From Luteibacter aegosomaticola (GTDB lineage Bacteria; Pseudomonadota; Gammaproteobacteria; Xanthomonadales; Rhodanobacteraceae), in NCBI RefSeq assembly GCF_023078475.1, contig NZ_CP095741.1:310001-374000 (forward strand): a stretch of 64,000 nt of DNA. The letters are read 5' to 3'. The notes beneath the pieces are model-generated. The model was not told the origin of the DNA and ran no database searches. It worked only from the letters and a program-made list of their open reading frames with translations. Positions 56,623-64,000 of this stretch are shown in pieces (position 1 is the first letter of the stretch; every line of letters starts with the position of its first letter). The position numbers were made by a program, and so were the translations under genes.

Positions 56623-57793
56623 AGCCTCCGCACCGGTGCCGAAGGCACCGCGACTGCGCCCCCTGATCATCGCGATCGTGGTGGGCGCGGGCGTCGCGGT
56701 TGCCGCGGGTCTTTCCATCCGCGCCTCTGAATACCACCAGCTGGCGACCTGGTCGCACGAGCAGGAGATCCCAACCGTCGCGCTCATGGCCCCGATCGCT
56801 GCGGGTACCGCGCAGCCGATGACGCTGCCTGGTCACATCGATGCCTGGACCAGCGCGCCGCTCCACGCGCAGGTCAGTGGTTACCTGAAGAGCTGGACGC
56901 ACGACATCGGCAGCAAGGTGGCCGCGGGCGATGTGCTCGGTGTGATCAACACGCCGGCACTGGATCAGCAGTACGCCATGGCGAAGGCCACGCTGGTGAA
57001 GGCCGCAGCCTCACAAAAACTGGCCCAGGCCACCAGCCAGCGCTGGCAGGATCTGCTCGACGACCACTCGGTCTCGAAGCAGGAGGCGGACGAAAAGCAG
57101 AGCGACGCCGAAGTGGCGAAGGCGAACGTCACGGCGGCGCAGGCGGATGTCGATCGCCTCGCCGCGCTGGAGGCCTTCAAGTCCGTGGTCGCGCCATTCG
57201 CGGGAACCATCACCAGCCGCCAGACGGATGTAGGTGACCTCGTTTCGTCCACGAACGCTGCCGCGCCGGCGCTGTTCACGGTGTCCGATACCTCGCGCAT
57301 GCGCTTGTACGTCAGCATTCCACAGGCGTACGCCGACGCAGTGAAGCCGGGCATGACCGTCACACTCAGTGTGCTCGAGCATCCGGGCACGCAGCTCACC
57401 GCCACGCTCATCGGCTCGTCCGGCGCGGTGAACCCGCTTTCCGGATCGATCCTGGCGCAGTTCGAGGTGCCCAACCAGAACGGCCAGCTCCTGCCCGGTG
57501 ATTACGCCGACGTGCAGTTGCCCGTGACGCAGGAGGTCAACGCACATACGGTGGCAGCCTCGGCACTGCTGTTCCGTGCGCAGGGCCCGCAGCTTGCCGT
57601 GCTTGGTAGCGGCGATACCGTGGCGCTGCGCGATATCCATATCAGTGCGGACTACGGCGAGACCCTTGTGGTTGATCGCGGCCTGAAGCCGGGCGATCGC
57701 GTCATCGACCATCCGCCGGATTCCCTGATGCAGGGCCAGAAGGTTCACGTCGCCACCGAGGAGAACGGCCATGGCCCAGTGGCTAAGGCCTGA
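56612..57793 (+). CDS. RND periplasmic adaptor (membrane fusion protein)
   Basis: A 393-residue HlyD/AcrA-type adaptor. One N-terminal membrane anchor (LIIAIVVGAGVAVAAGLSI), a lipoyl-type beta domain (LHAQVSGYLKSWTHDIGSKVAAGDVLGVI), a helical hairpin from about residue 115 to 185 (AKATLVKAAASQKLAQATSQRWQDLLDDHSVSKQEADEKQ) and a barrel domain. It joins the permease to the outer membrane factor. It overlaps both neighbours (11 and 23 bases), so the three genes are translationally coupled. Confidence 0.92.
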   Translation: MSTEASAPVPKAPRLRPLIIAIVVGAGVAVAAGLSIRASEYHQLATWSHEQEIPTVALMAPIAAGTAQPMTLPGHIDAWTSAPLHAQVSGYLKSWTHDIGSKVAAGDVLGVINTPALDQQYAMAKATLVKAAASQKLAQATSQRWQDLLDDHSVSKQEADEKQSDAEVAKANVTAAQADVDRLAALEAFKSVVAPFAGTITSRQTDVGDLVSSTNAAAPALFTVSDTSRMRLYVSIPQAYADAVKPGMTVTLSVLEHPGTQLTATLIGSSGAVNPLSGSILAQFEVPNQNGQLLPGDYADVQLPVTQEVNAHTVAASALLFRAQGPQLAVLGSGDTVALRDIHISADYGETLVVDRGLKPGDRVIDHPPDSLMQGQKVHVATEENGHGPVAKA

Positions 57794-59216
57794 GCGTTCG
57801 CTCCGTCCGCTTTGCGCGGGTGCGGGTATGGCCGTGCTGCTCGCGGGCTGCTCGCTTGCGCCGGTGTACCACACGCCTCAGGTGCCGGTAGCGGCTGCCT
57901 ACAAGACGTCCGACGATCCGTTCTGGAAGGACGCGGCGCCTGCTGATGAGCAGATGCGTGGCACGTGGTGGACCGCCTATGGCGATAAGACGCTCGATGA
58001 CCTCGAGTCGCGTCTGGTGACGAACAACCCCACGCTCGCCGTCGCTGTTGCGCACTACGACCAGGCGGCCGCGTACGAGGCCGAGCAACGTTCGGCGATG
58101 GCACCGCAGGTCGACGATAGCGCGCAACCGCTGCGCACGCGCCAGTCGGACAACAAACCGTTGCGTGGTGCCAACCAGCCGGATACATACAGCGCGCGTG
58201 CGTTGGGTCTGTCGCTCAACTACGAGGTGGACCTCTGGGGTCGCGTGCGCAATGAAGTGGCCGCCGGCCATGCACGTGCCGACGCAGCGAAGGCCGACCT
58301 TGCGTCCGTGACCCTCAGCCTGCAAGCGCAGCTCGCCAATCTCTACGTCCAGGCACGCGGCGACGACATCCAGGCGCATATCCTCGATGACTCGTTGGGC
58401 GAGTACGCCAAGGGCCTGGCCATGACCCAGCGCCGCCTCGCCGTGGGCGTGGATTCCGGGTTGTCCGTCGCTCGCGCAAAGAACCAGCTTTCCGATGCAC
58501 GCGCGCAGGCCGACGAAGTGAAGGCGCAGCGCGCGTTGCTTGAACATGCGATCGGCAGCCTCCTCGGTGAATCCGCCTCGACGTTCACGCTTCCCGCCGA
58601 TACCTCGGCACTCGCCGTGCCGATGACGCCATCCAGCGTCCCGTCCGCCTTGCTGCAACGTCGTCCCGATATCGCAGCGGCGGAGCGCCGCACCTTCGCG
58701 GCGAATGCCGACATCGGCGTAGCCCGCGCGGCGTACTACCCGACCTTCAGTCTTGGCGGCCTATTCGGCTGGCAGGATGCAGGTGGCGGCCAGCTGGTCA
58801 ACGCGGGCAACCGCATCTGGGCCGTCGGCCCCTCGCTGGTCGGTTCTCTCTTCGACGGCGGGCTCCGCCGCGCGCAGACCCGCGAAGCACGCGCCGTCTT
58901 CGATGAAGCCTCCGGTGCCTACCGCGTCACGGTGCTGAGGGCCTTCCAAGAGGTCGAAGACAATCTCTCGCTGGTCGGCAATCTCACCCGCGAAGCCGCC
59001 GACGAAGACGATGCGGCAGCGGCGGCGAAGGAAGCCGCCGGCATGGCCACGCACCGCTACGGCGAAGGCGTGGTCAGCTACCTCGATGTCGTCACCGCCC
59101 AGACCAGCTACCTGCAGGCAGAACGAGCTGCCCAATTCGTGCGGACACGACGTCTCCAGGCCAGCATCGACCTGGTGCGTGCGCTGGGCGGTGGGTGGAC
59201 GAACGCCGGAGCCTGA
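57771..59216 (+). CDS. RND outer membrane factor lipoprotein (NodT family)
   Basis: A 481-residue TolC-type channel of the NodT subclass. The lipobox LLAGC places the acylated cysteine at residue 27. Two outer membrane efflux repeats are visible, one starting WWTAYGDKTLDDLESRLVTNNPTLAVAVAHYDQA and the other at LLQRRPDIAAAERRTFAANADIGVARAAYYPTFSL. The C terminus is GGGWTNAGA. Third gene of the pump operon. A weak hairpin follows. Confidence 0.92.
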   Translation: MAQWLRPERSLRPLCAGAGMAVLLAGCSLAPVYHTPQVPVAAAYKTSDDPFWKDAAPADEQMRGTWWTAYGDKTLDDLESRLVTNNPTLAVAVAHYDQAAAYEAEQRSAMAPQVDDSAQPLRTRQSDNKPLRGANQPDTYSARALGLSLNYEVDLWGRVRNEVAAGHARADAAKADLASVTLSLQAQLANLYVQARGDDIQAHILDDSLGEYAKGLAMTQRRLAVGVDSGLSVARAKNQLSDARAQADEVKAQRALLEHAIGSLLGESASTFTLPADTSALAVPMTPSSVPSALLQRRPDIAAAERRTFAANADIGVARAAYYPTFSLGGLFGWQDAGGGQLVNAGNRIWAVGPSLVGSLFDGGLRRAQTREARAVFDEASGAYRVTVLRAFQEVEDNLSLVGNLTREAADEDDAAAAAKEAAGMATHRYGEGVVSYLDVVTAQTSYLQAERAAQFVRTRRLQASIDLVRALGGGWTNAGA

Positions 59217-59232
59217 CGGCCAGGCGCACCCC

Positions 59233-59261
59233 TGGCGCGGTCCGCAGTGGCGGTCGCGCCA
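59233..59261 (+). terminator. Possible terminator hairpin after the efflux operon
   Basis: TGGCGCG (59233-59239) pairs with CGCGCCA (59255-59261) around a 15-base loop, 17 bases after the outer membrane factor gene. No T tract. Confidence 0.35.
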
Positions 59262-59288
59262 CGTTCCCCGAAGCAGGGCCCGGCGGGC

Positions 59289-59307
59289 CTTGATACGGTC
59301 TTGATAC
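59289..59307 (+). promoter_or_regulatory. 11-base-spaced direct repeats, candidate KdpE site
   Basis: Two perfect copies of CTTGATAC (59289-59296 and 59300-59307) are spaced 11 bases apart, one helical turn, about 85 bases before kdpF. This is the arrangement bound by OmpR/PhoB-type dimers, and KdpE of E. coli binds a TTTATAC-type tandem repeat. No kdpE is in this window. Confidence 0.5.
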
Positions 59308-59388
59308 ACAAGCCAGTCATCTGCGCCGCGCCTTGAGCCGGCGCTCACTAGCATTCCATGGGGTGTCCCACTCCCCTCTGGAGCGCCC

Positions 59389-59469
59389 ATGACCGTCATT
59401 GGCGGCCTGCTAGTCCTGGCCTTGTTCGCGTACCTACTGTACGCGCTTGTCAAACCCGAGCGTTTCTGA
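59389..59469 (+). CDS. kdpF: K+-transporting ATPase small subunit KdpF
   Basis: A 26-residue single-helix peptide (MTVIGGLLVLALFAYLLYALVKPERF). The pattern of one membrane helix followed by a short PERF end matches KdpF, which stabilises the KdpABC complex. GGAG precedes the ATG. It opens the operon ahead of a second microprotein and kdpA. Confidence 0.85.
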   Translation: MTVIGGLLVLALFAYLLYALVKPERF

Positions 59470-59490
59470 CGCCACTGTTTCGAGGAATCC

Positions 59491-59574
59491 ATGAACGACA
59501 TCGTCTTTTTGGCGGTGGCGGCGCTTTTCTTCGCCGTCACGGCGGGTTTCGTCGTCGCCCTGGACAAGGTCTGA
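59491..59574 (+). CDS. 27-residue membrane microprotein between kdpF and kdpA
   Basis: [20 protein letters not shown] plus VVALDKV, a single membrane helix with an acidic start and a LDKV end. CGAGGAA lies six bases ahead of the ATG, and the stop is seven bases before kdpA. Hydrophobic, conserved position and SD all suggest a translated gene, possibly a second small subunit of the Kdp pump. It does not have the KdpF PERF end. Confidence 0.65.
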   Translation: MNDIVFLAVAALFFAVTAGFVVALDKV

Positions 59575-59581
59575 GCGCCTT

Positions 59582-61285
59582 ATGTCCATCGATCTTCTTC
59601 AATTCGCCGTGGTCCTGGCCTGCATGGCCGGGCTCGTGTTCGTCGCGGGCCGCTGGTTAACCCGCGTACTAACCGAGCACGGACATATCCTGCCGGAACG
59701 GATCGGCTACCGGCTGCTTGGTGTGGAGCCGACGCGGGGCATGGACTGGAAAGCCTATGGTCTCGCGCTCGTGGCCAGCAACGCGGCGATGATGGTGCTC
59801 GGCTACGTGTTGCTTCGTGTGCAGGCACTTTTGCCGTTTGATGCGCTGCAACGCCCGGCGCAGTCGGCGGACCTCGCGTTCAATACGGCCGCGTCGTTCA
59901 TCACCAACACGAACTGGCAGTCCTATTCGGGCGAATCCAGCCTGTCGAACTTCTCGCAGATGGCGGTGATCACCTTTCTGATGACCGTGAGCGCGGCATC
60001 GGGTATCGCGGGTTGCGCCGCCTTTATCCGTGGGCTTGCGCAGCGTGGCGGCAACGACGTTGGGAACTACTGGGTCGACTTCAGCCGGATCATCTGGCGC
60101 ATCCTGCTGCCGATCTGCCTGGTGCTCTCGCTTGCCTATGTATGGCAGGGTATGCCGCAGACGCTAACCAGCTCCGTGGATGCGACGACCCTCGAAGGCC
60201 CCGTCCAGCACATGGTTGTCGGGCCGGTTGCCAGCCTTGAGGCGATCAAGCATGTCGGGACCAACGGGGGCGGCTTCTATGGGGCCAACGCCGCGCATCC
60301 CTTCGAGAATCCGACGCCGCTCACCAACCTCCTGCACATGCTGGCGATGTTCCTGATCCCCTCGGCGCTCACGTACGCGTTTGGGCGCATGCTCTCGCGC
60401 CGTCGCCAGGGCTGGGCGTTCCTGGCCGCGTTCCTCGTCATGTTCATCGGCTTCCTCTCGCTGGAGTACAGCGCCGAAAGGCAGGGCAATCCGGTATTCA
60501 CCACGCTAGGCGTGGATCAGACACGTGGCGAGCTGCAGCCGGGCGGCAATATGGAGGGCAAGGAACTGCGTTTCGGTATCGCCCAGACCAGTGCATTCGT
60601 CGCTACCACGACAGCGGCTACCACGGGCTCGGTGGATGCGATGCACGATTCGCTGACGCCGTTGGGCGGCCTGGTGCCGATGTTCCTGATGATGCTCAAC
60701 GACGTGTTCGGCGGCGTGGGGGTCGGCTTCATCAACCTTGCCGGCTTCGCCATCCTCACCGTGTTTCTCGTGGGCATGATGATTGGCCGCACGCCTGAGT
60801 TTCTCGGCAAGAAGATCGAAGCGCGCGAGATCAAGCTCGTGATGCTCGCCGTGCTTGCCCACCCCTTCATCATCCTTGGGTTCACGGCGCTAGCGTCGGT
60901 ATGGCCTGGCGCACAGGCAAGCCTCGCCAATGCTGGTCCGCATGGCTTCAGTGAGCTGATCTACGCGTACACCTCGGGTACGGCGAACAACGGGTCGGCG
61001 TTCGCTGGGCTTAATGCGAACACACCGTTCTTCAACACGACCATCGGCCTCGCCATGCTGTTCGGTCGTTACTTCACGCTGCTGCCGATGCTGGCCGCCG
61101 CCGGCTGCCTGGCTACCAAGCGCACGGTACCTGAAAGCGCTGGCACATTGCCGACGGCCACGCCGTTGTTTACCGCGCTACTCGTGTTCGTCGTGCTGGT
61201 GGTGGGTGGTCTCACGTTCCTTCCAGCGCTTGCCCTTGGTCCCATCGTCGAGCATCTCGCCATGCTTGCCGGGCAGTTCTTCTGA
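59582..61285 (+). CDS. kdpA: Potassium-transporting ATPase subunit A
   Basis: A 567-residue channel-like subunit with about ten membrane helices. Selectivity-region blocks are canonical: [65 protein letters not shown], and [25 protein letters not shown]. KdpA selects K+ and passes it to KdpB. ATG 59582 is seven bases after the microprotein stop. Confidence 0.96.
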   Translation: MSIDLLQFAVVLACMAGLVFVAGRWLTRVLTEHGHILPERIGYRLLGVEPTRGMDWKAYGLALVASNAAMMVLGYVLLRVQALLPFDALQRPAQSADLAFNTAASFITNTNWQSYSGESSLSNFSQMAVITFLMTVSAASGIAGCAAFIRGLAQRGGNDVGNYWVDFSRIIWRILLPICLVLSLAYVWQGMPQTLTSSVDATTLEGPVQHMVVGPVASLEAIKHVGTNGGGFYGANAAHPFENPTPLTNLLHMLAMFLIPSALTYAFGRMLSRRRQGWAFLAAFLVMFIGFLSLEYSAERQGNPVFTTLGVDQTRGELQPGGNMEGKELRFGIAQTSAFVATTTAATTGSVDAMHDSLTPLGGLVPMFLMMLNDVFGGVGVGFINLAGFAILTVFLVGMMIGRTPEFLGKKIEAREIKLVMLAVLAHPFIILGFTALASVWPGAQASLANAGPHGFSELIYAYTSGTANNGSAFAGLNANTPFFNTTIGLAMLFGRYFTLLPMLAAAGCLATKRTVPESAGTLPTATPLFTALLVFVVLVVGGLTFLPALALGPIVEHLAMLAGQFF

Positions 61286-61295
61286 GATAGCCACC

Positions 61296-61874
61296 ATGAC
61301 ACATTCCCTCGTTCGTCCCGCTCTGGTATCGGCCGTGCTGTTCATGGCTATCACGGGCGTGGCCTATCCCCTGGCGAGTACCGCGCTCGCCACGGCGTTC
61401 TTTCCGAGCCAGTCGGCAGGTAGCCTCGTGCGCAACGGCGATACCGTGGTTGGCTCCGGTCAGCTTGGCCAGAACTTCACCCAGCCGCGTTACTTCCACC
61501 CACGTCCGAGCGTGACCGGTGATACGCCTTACAACGCGGCGGCCAGTGGTGCGAGCAACCTGGGCGCGACGAGCGCCAAATTGCGCGACGCGGTGGCCGA
61601 ACGCGCTGCTGCCTACCGCAAGGAAAACCAGCTCCCTGCGAGTGCTCCGGTGCCGGTGGACGCGGTGACCGCTTCCGCCTCAGGGCTGGATCCCGATATC
61701 AGCGTCGCCAACGCGCTGGCGCAGGTATCCCGCGTGGCTGCCGCGCGACACGTACCAGCCGCTACCGTGGCGGACCTCGTGGCGCAGCAGCGCCAGGGCC
61801 GCCAGTGGGGCTTCCTCGGCGAACCCCGCGTGAACGTCCTTGCCCTGAACCGTGCGCTCGATGCGGCGCACTGA
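61296..61874 (+). CDS. kdpC: Potassium-transporting ATPase subunit C
   Basis: A 192-residue KdpC with one N-terminal membrane helix ([24 protein letters not shown]) and the canonical [34 protein letters not shown] block. ATG 61296 lies 10 bases after kdpA. It precedes kdpB, whereas the standard order is kdpA-kdpB-kdpC. Confidence 0.95.
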   Translation: MTHSLVRPALVSAVLFMAITGVAYPLASTALATAFFPSQSAGSLVRNGDTVVGSGQLGQNFTQPRYFHPRPSVTGDTPYNAAASGASNLGATSAKLRDAVAERAAAYRKENQLPASAPVPVDAVTASASGLDPDISVANALAQVSRVAAARHVPAATVADLVAQQRQGRQWGFLGEPRVNVLALNRALDAAH

Positions 61875-61887
61875 CCCGGATACGACC

Positions 61888-63978
61888 ATGAGCACCCTGG
61901 AACCTACTGTCCCTACGAATCTCGAAGGCCGGCCTGTCATCGCGCAGCCCGGCATAGGGGCCATCCTCATCGCGGCGTTCGCCAAGCTGGCCCCGGCCAC
62001 GCAGTGGAAGAACCCCGTGATGTTCGTCGTCTACCTCGGCAGCATTCTCACCACGATCCTTGGCATCCAGGCGTTGCGCGGCCATGCGGACGCGCCAACG
62101 GGCTTCGTCTTCGCCATCGCGGGCTGGCTGTGGTTTACCGTGCTGTTTGCCAACGCGGCGGAAGCGCTGGCCGAGGGCCGCGGCAAGGCCCAGGCAGAGG
62201 CCCTGCGTGCGGCGAAGAAACGCGTGCATGCGAAGGTGCTGCGCGAACCGCGCTATGAGAGCACCTGGCATATCGCCGGCAGTGACGAGATTACCGCCGG
62301 CGCCTTCGTGCTCGTCGAGGCCGGCGAAGTGATTCCCGCCGATGGCGAGGTGGTGGAGGGCATCGCTTCTGTTGACGAATCGGCCATCACCGGTGAATCG
62401 GCACCCGTGGTTCGTGAGTCCGGTGGCGACTTTTCATCGGTGACCGGCGGCACGCGAGTGCTCTCCGACTGGATCATCATGCGGGTCACGGCCAACCCGG
62501 GCGAGGCGTTCCTTGATCGTATGATCGCCATGGTCGAGGGCGCACGCCGCGGCAAGACCCCGAACGAAGTGGCGCTGACCATCCTGCTCGTCGCGCTCAC
62601 CGCGATCTTCCTGATGGTATGCGCAAGCCTGTTGCCATTCTCCAGCCTTAGCGTCGCCTTGAGTGGGCACGGCGAGGTTGTCAGCGTCACCGTCCTGGTC
62701 GCGCTGCTCGTGTGCCTGATCCCCACCACGATCGGTGCGCTGCTATCGGCTATCGGTATCGCGGGCATGAGCCGCATGCTGAAGGCCAATGTCATCGCGA
62801 TCTCCGGACGGGCGATCGAAGCGGCGGGTGACGTGGATGTGCTGCTGCTCGACAAGACCGGCACGATTACTCTGGGCAATCGCCAGGCCACCGCCTTCCA
62901 CGCCGCGAGCGGCGTTGCCGAGCCGGCACTCGCCGAGGCGGCACGGCTGGCCTCGCTGGCTGACGATACGCCGGAAGGCCGTTCGGTCGTCGTTCTGGCC
63001 CGAGGGCGCGGCGCGGGGTCCACTGGTGATGACGCGCTGCCTCCTTCGCACGTCGCCGTGCCGTTCACAGCGCGCACGCGCATGAGTGGTGTCGACATCG
63101 GCGAGCGCCTGTTGCGTAAAGGCGCGGCGACGGCGGTACGCGCCCACGTGGAATCGCTCGGTGGCGTGTTCCCCGCCGATGTCGAGCGCAGCGTGGATAC
63201 GGTGAGCCGCCGTGGCGCGACGCCCCTGGTCGTGGCGGACGGCCATCGTGTCCTCGGCGTGATCGAGCTGAAGGACATCGTCAAGGACGGCATCAAGACC
63301 CAGTTTGCGCAGCTACGCAAGATGGGCATCGCGACCGTGATGATTACGGGCGATAACCGTTTGACCGCCGCGGCCATTGCCGCTGAAGCGGGCGTGGACG
63401 ATTTCCTTGCGGAAGCCACTCCAGAAGACAAGTTGGCCCTGATCCGCCGTTACCAGGACGAAGGCCACCTCGTGGCGATGACCGGAGACGGCACCAATGA
63501 TGCGCCGGCGCTGGCCCAGGCCGATGTAGCCGTCGCCATGAACAGCGGTACCCAGGCGGCCAAGGAAGCCGGCAACATGGTGGACCTGGACTCCAACCCC
63601 ACCAAACTGCTGCAGGTGGTCGAGGTGGGCAAGCAGATGATCATGACCCGGGGCGCGCTGACCACCTTCAGCGTGGCCAACGATCTGGCCAAGTACTTCG
63701 CGATCATTCCGGCGGCCTTCGTGGCCACGTACCCGTCGCTCGACGCGCTCAACGTGATGCATTTGCACACGCCTGCCTCCGCGATCCTCTCGGCGGTGAT
63801 CTTCAATGCCCTGATCATCGTGGTACTCATCCCCCTGGCCTTGCGCGGAGTGCGCTACCGGCCGGCGCCGGCTAAAGACCTGCTCACCCGGAACCTGCTG
63901 GTGTACGGGGTAGGCGGCCTGATCGCGCCGTTTATCGGCATCAAGCTGATCGATCTGATCCTGACGCCGTTGATGTGA
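61888..63978 (+). CDS. kdpB: Potassium-transporting ATPase ATP-binding subunit B
   Basis: A 696-residue P-type ATPase. The phosphorylation site DKTGT starts at Asp322; [13 protein letters not shown] (the TGES actuator loop with the regulatory Ser), [42 protein letters not shown], and [10 protein letters not shown] are intact. It hydrolyses ATP to drive K+ uptake under limitation. ATG 61888 fits the family N terminus. Followed by the end of the window; kdpD and kdpE may lie just beyond. Confidence 0.96.
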   Translation: MSTLEPTVPTNLEGRPVIAQPGIGAILIAAFAKLAPATQWKNPVMFVVYLGSILTTILGIQALRGHADAPTGFVFAIAGWLWFTVLFANAAEALAEGRGKAQAEALRAAKKRVHAKVLREPRYESTWHIAGSDEITAGAFVLVEAGEVIPADGEVVEGIASVDESAITGESAPVVRESGGDFSSVTGGTRVLSDWIIMRVTANPGEAFLDRMIAMVEGARRGKTPNEVALTILLVALTAIFLMVCASLLPFSSLSVALSGHGEVVSVTVLVALLVCLIPTTIGALLSAIGIAGMSRMLKANVIAISGRAIEAAGDVDVLLLDKTGTITLGNRQATAFHAASGVAEPALAEAARLASLADDTPEGRSVVVLARGRGAGSTGDDALPPSHVAVPFTARTRMSGVDIGERLLRKGAATAVRAHVESLGGVFPADVERSVDTVSRRGATPLVVADGHRVLGVIELKDIVKDGIKTQFAQLRKMGIATVMITGDNRLTAAAIAAEAGVDDFLAEATPEDKLALIRRYQDEGHLVAMTGDGTNDAPALAQADVAVAMNSGTQAAKEAGNMVDLDSNPTKLLQVVEVGKQMIMTRGALTTFSVANDLAKYFAIIPAAFVATYPSLDALNVMHLHTPASAILSAVIFNALIIVVLIPLALRGVRYRPAPAKDLLTRNLLVYGVGGLIAPFIGIKLIDLILTPLM

Positions 63979-64000
63979 TCCTGCCGGTGCACCTCCTGAT

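Overview
This 64 kb window is GC-rich, densely coded chromosome from a gammaproteobacterium. The gene content points to Xanthomonadales, most likely Rhodanobacteraceae (Luteibacter/Dyella-like). The reasons are the atp operon followed by glmU, a XanB2-type chorismatase beside an aryl-polyene (xanthomonadin-type) pigment locus, ubiJ-ubiB and ubiK, and a divergent glnB/ubiK pair ahead of comM. The genus is inferred from layout and protein features; no database search was possible. No rRNA, tRNA, CRISPR array, insertion sequence or prophage was seen.

Layout. 1-5.5 kb: the F1 part of the ATP synthase operon (atpF partial, H, A, G, D, C), closed by a strong terminator. 5.6-8.1 kb: a DUF748 envelope protein and glmU. 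8.1-15.7 kb: a pigment locus with a chorismatase, acyl carrier protein, two hot-dog dehydratases, an LpxL-type acyltransferase, a flavin-dependent halogenase, a GT2 glycosyltransferase, a chain-length-factor-like protein and a ketosynthase. 15.8-22.7 kb: a YdcF-like protein, hemF, an exported 18-residue-repeat protein, gpmA, a CcdC-like protein, glnB, ubiK, comM and a GFA-family protein. 22.7-23.8 kb: a DUF6338 membrane protein coupled to a 58-residue microprotein, then a candidate small RNA. 23.8-29.7 kb: a Na+/H+ antiporter with an RCK domain, then the glyoxylate bypass (aceB-aceA) with a divergent LysR regulator. 29.7-35.5 kb: two small hypotheticals, an LPLAT acyltransferase with arfB, truC, ubiB, ubiJ, trmL and a small membrane protein. 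35.8-43.2 kb: an M16 double-domain peptidase, a lipoprotein, a LysR regulator divergent from two SDR dehydrogenases, a DUF416 protein and a secreted hypothetical.

43.1-52.2 kb is an exported redox/hydrolase region: cytochrome P460, a Tat-exported alpha/beta hydrolase and an exported epoxide hydrolase in one operon, a FixJ-type response regulator, an 837-residue secreted c-type cytochrome, and the PQQ glucose dehydrogenase gcd. 52.3-59.2 kb: a LysR regulator and a complete tripartite RND efflux operon. 59.4-64 kb: a kdp potassium-uptake operon in the order F-(microprotein)-A-C-B instead of the usual F-A-B-C.

How the parts relate. The chorismatase can supply 3-hydroxybenzoate as pigment starter and 4-hydroxybenzoate as ubiquinone precursor, which would link the pigment locus to ubiB, ubiJ and ubiK in the same window. 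The items most worth follow-up are the halogenase-bearing, incomplete pigment locus, the exported epoxide-hydrolase/P460 operon, the large unassigned cytochrome, the C-rich-loop small RNA candidate, the DUF6338-microprotein pair and the rearranged kdp operon.
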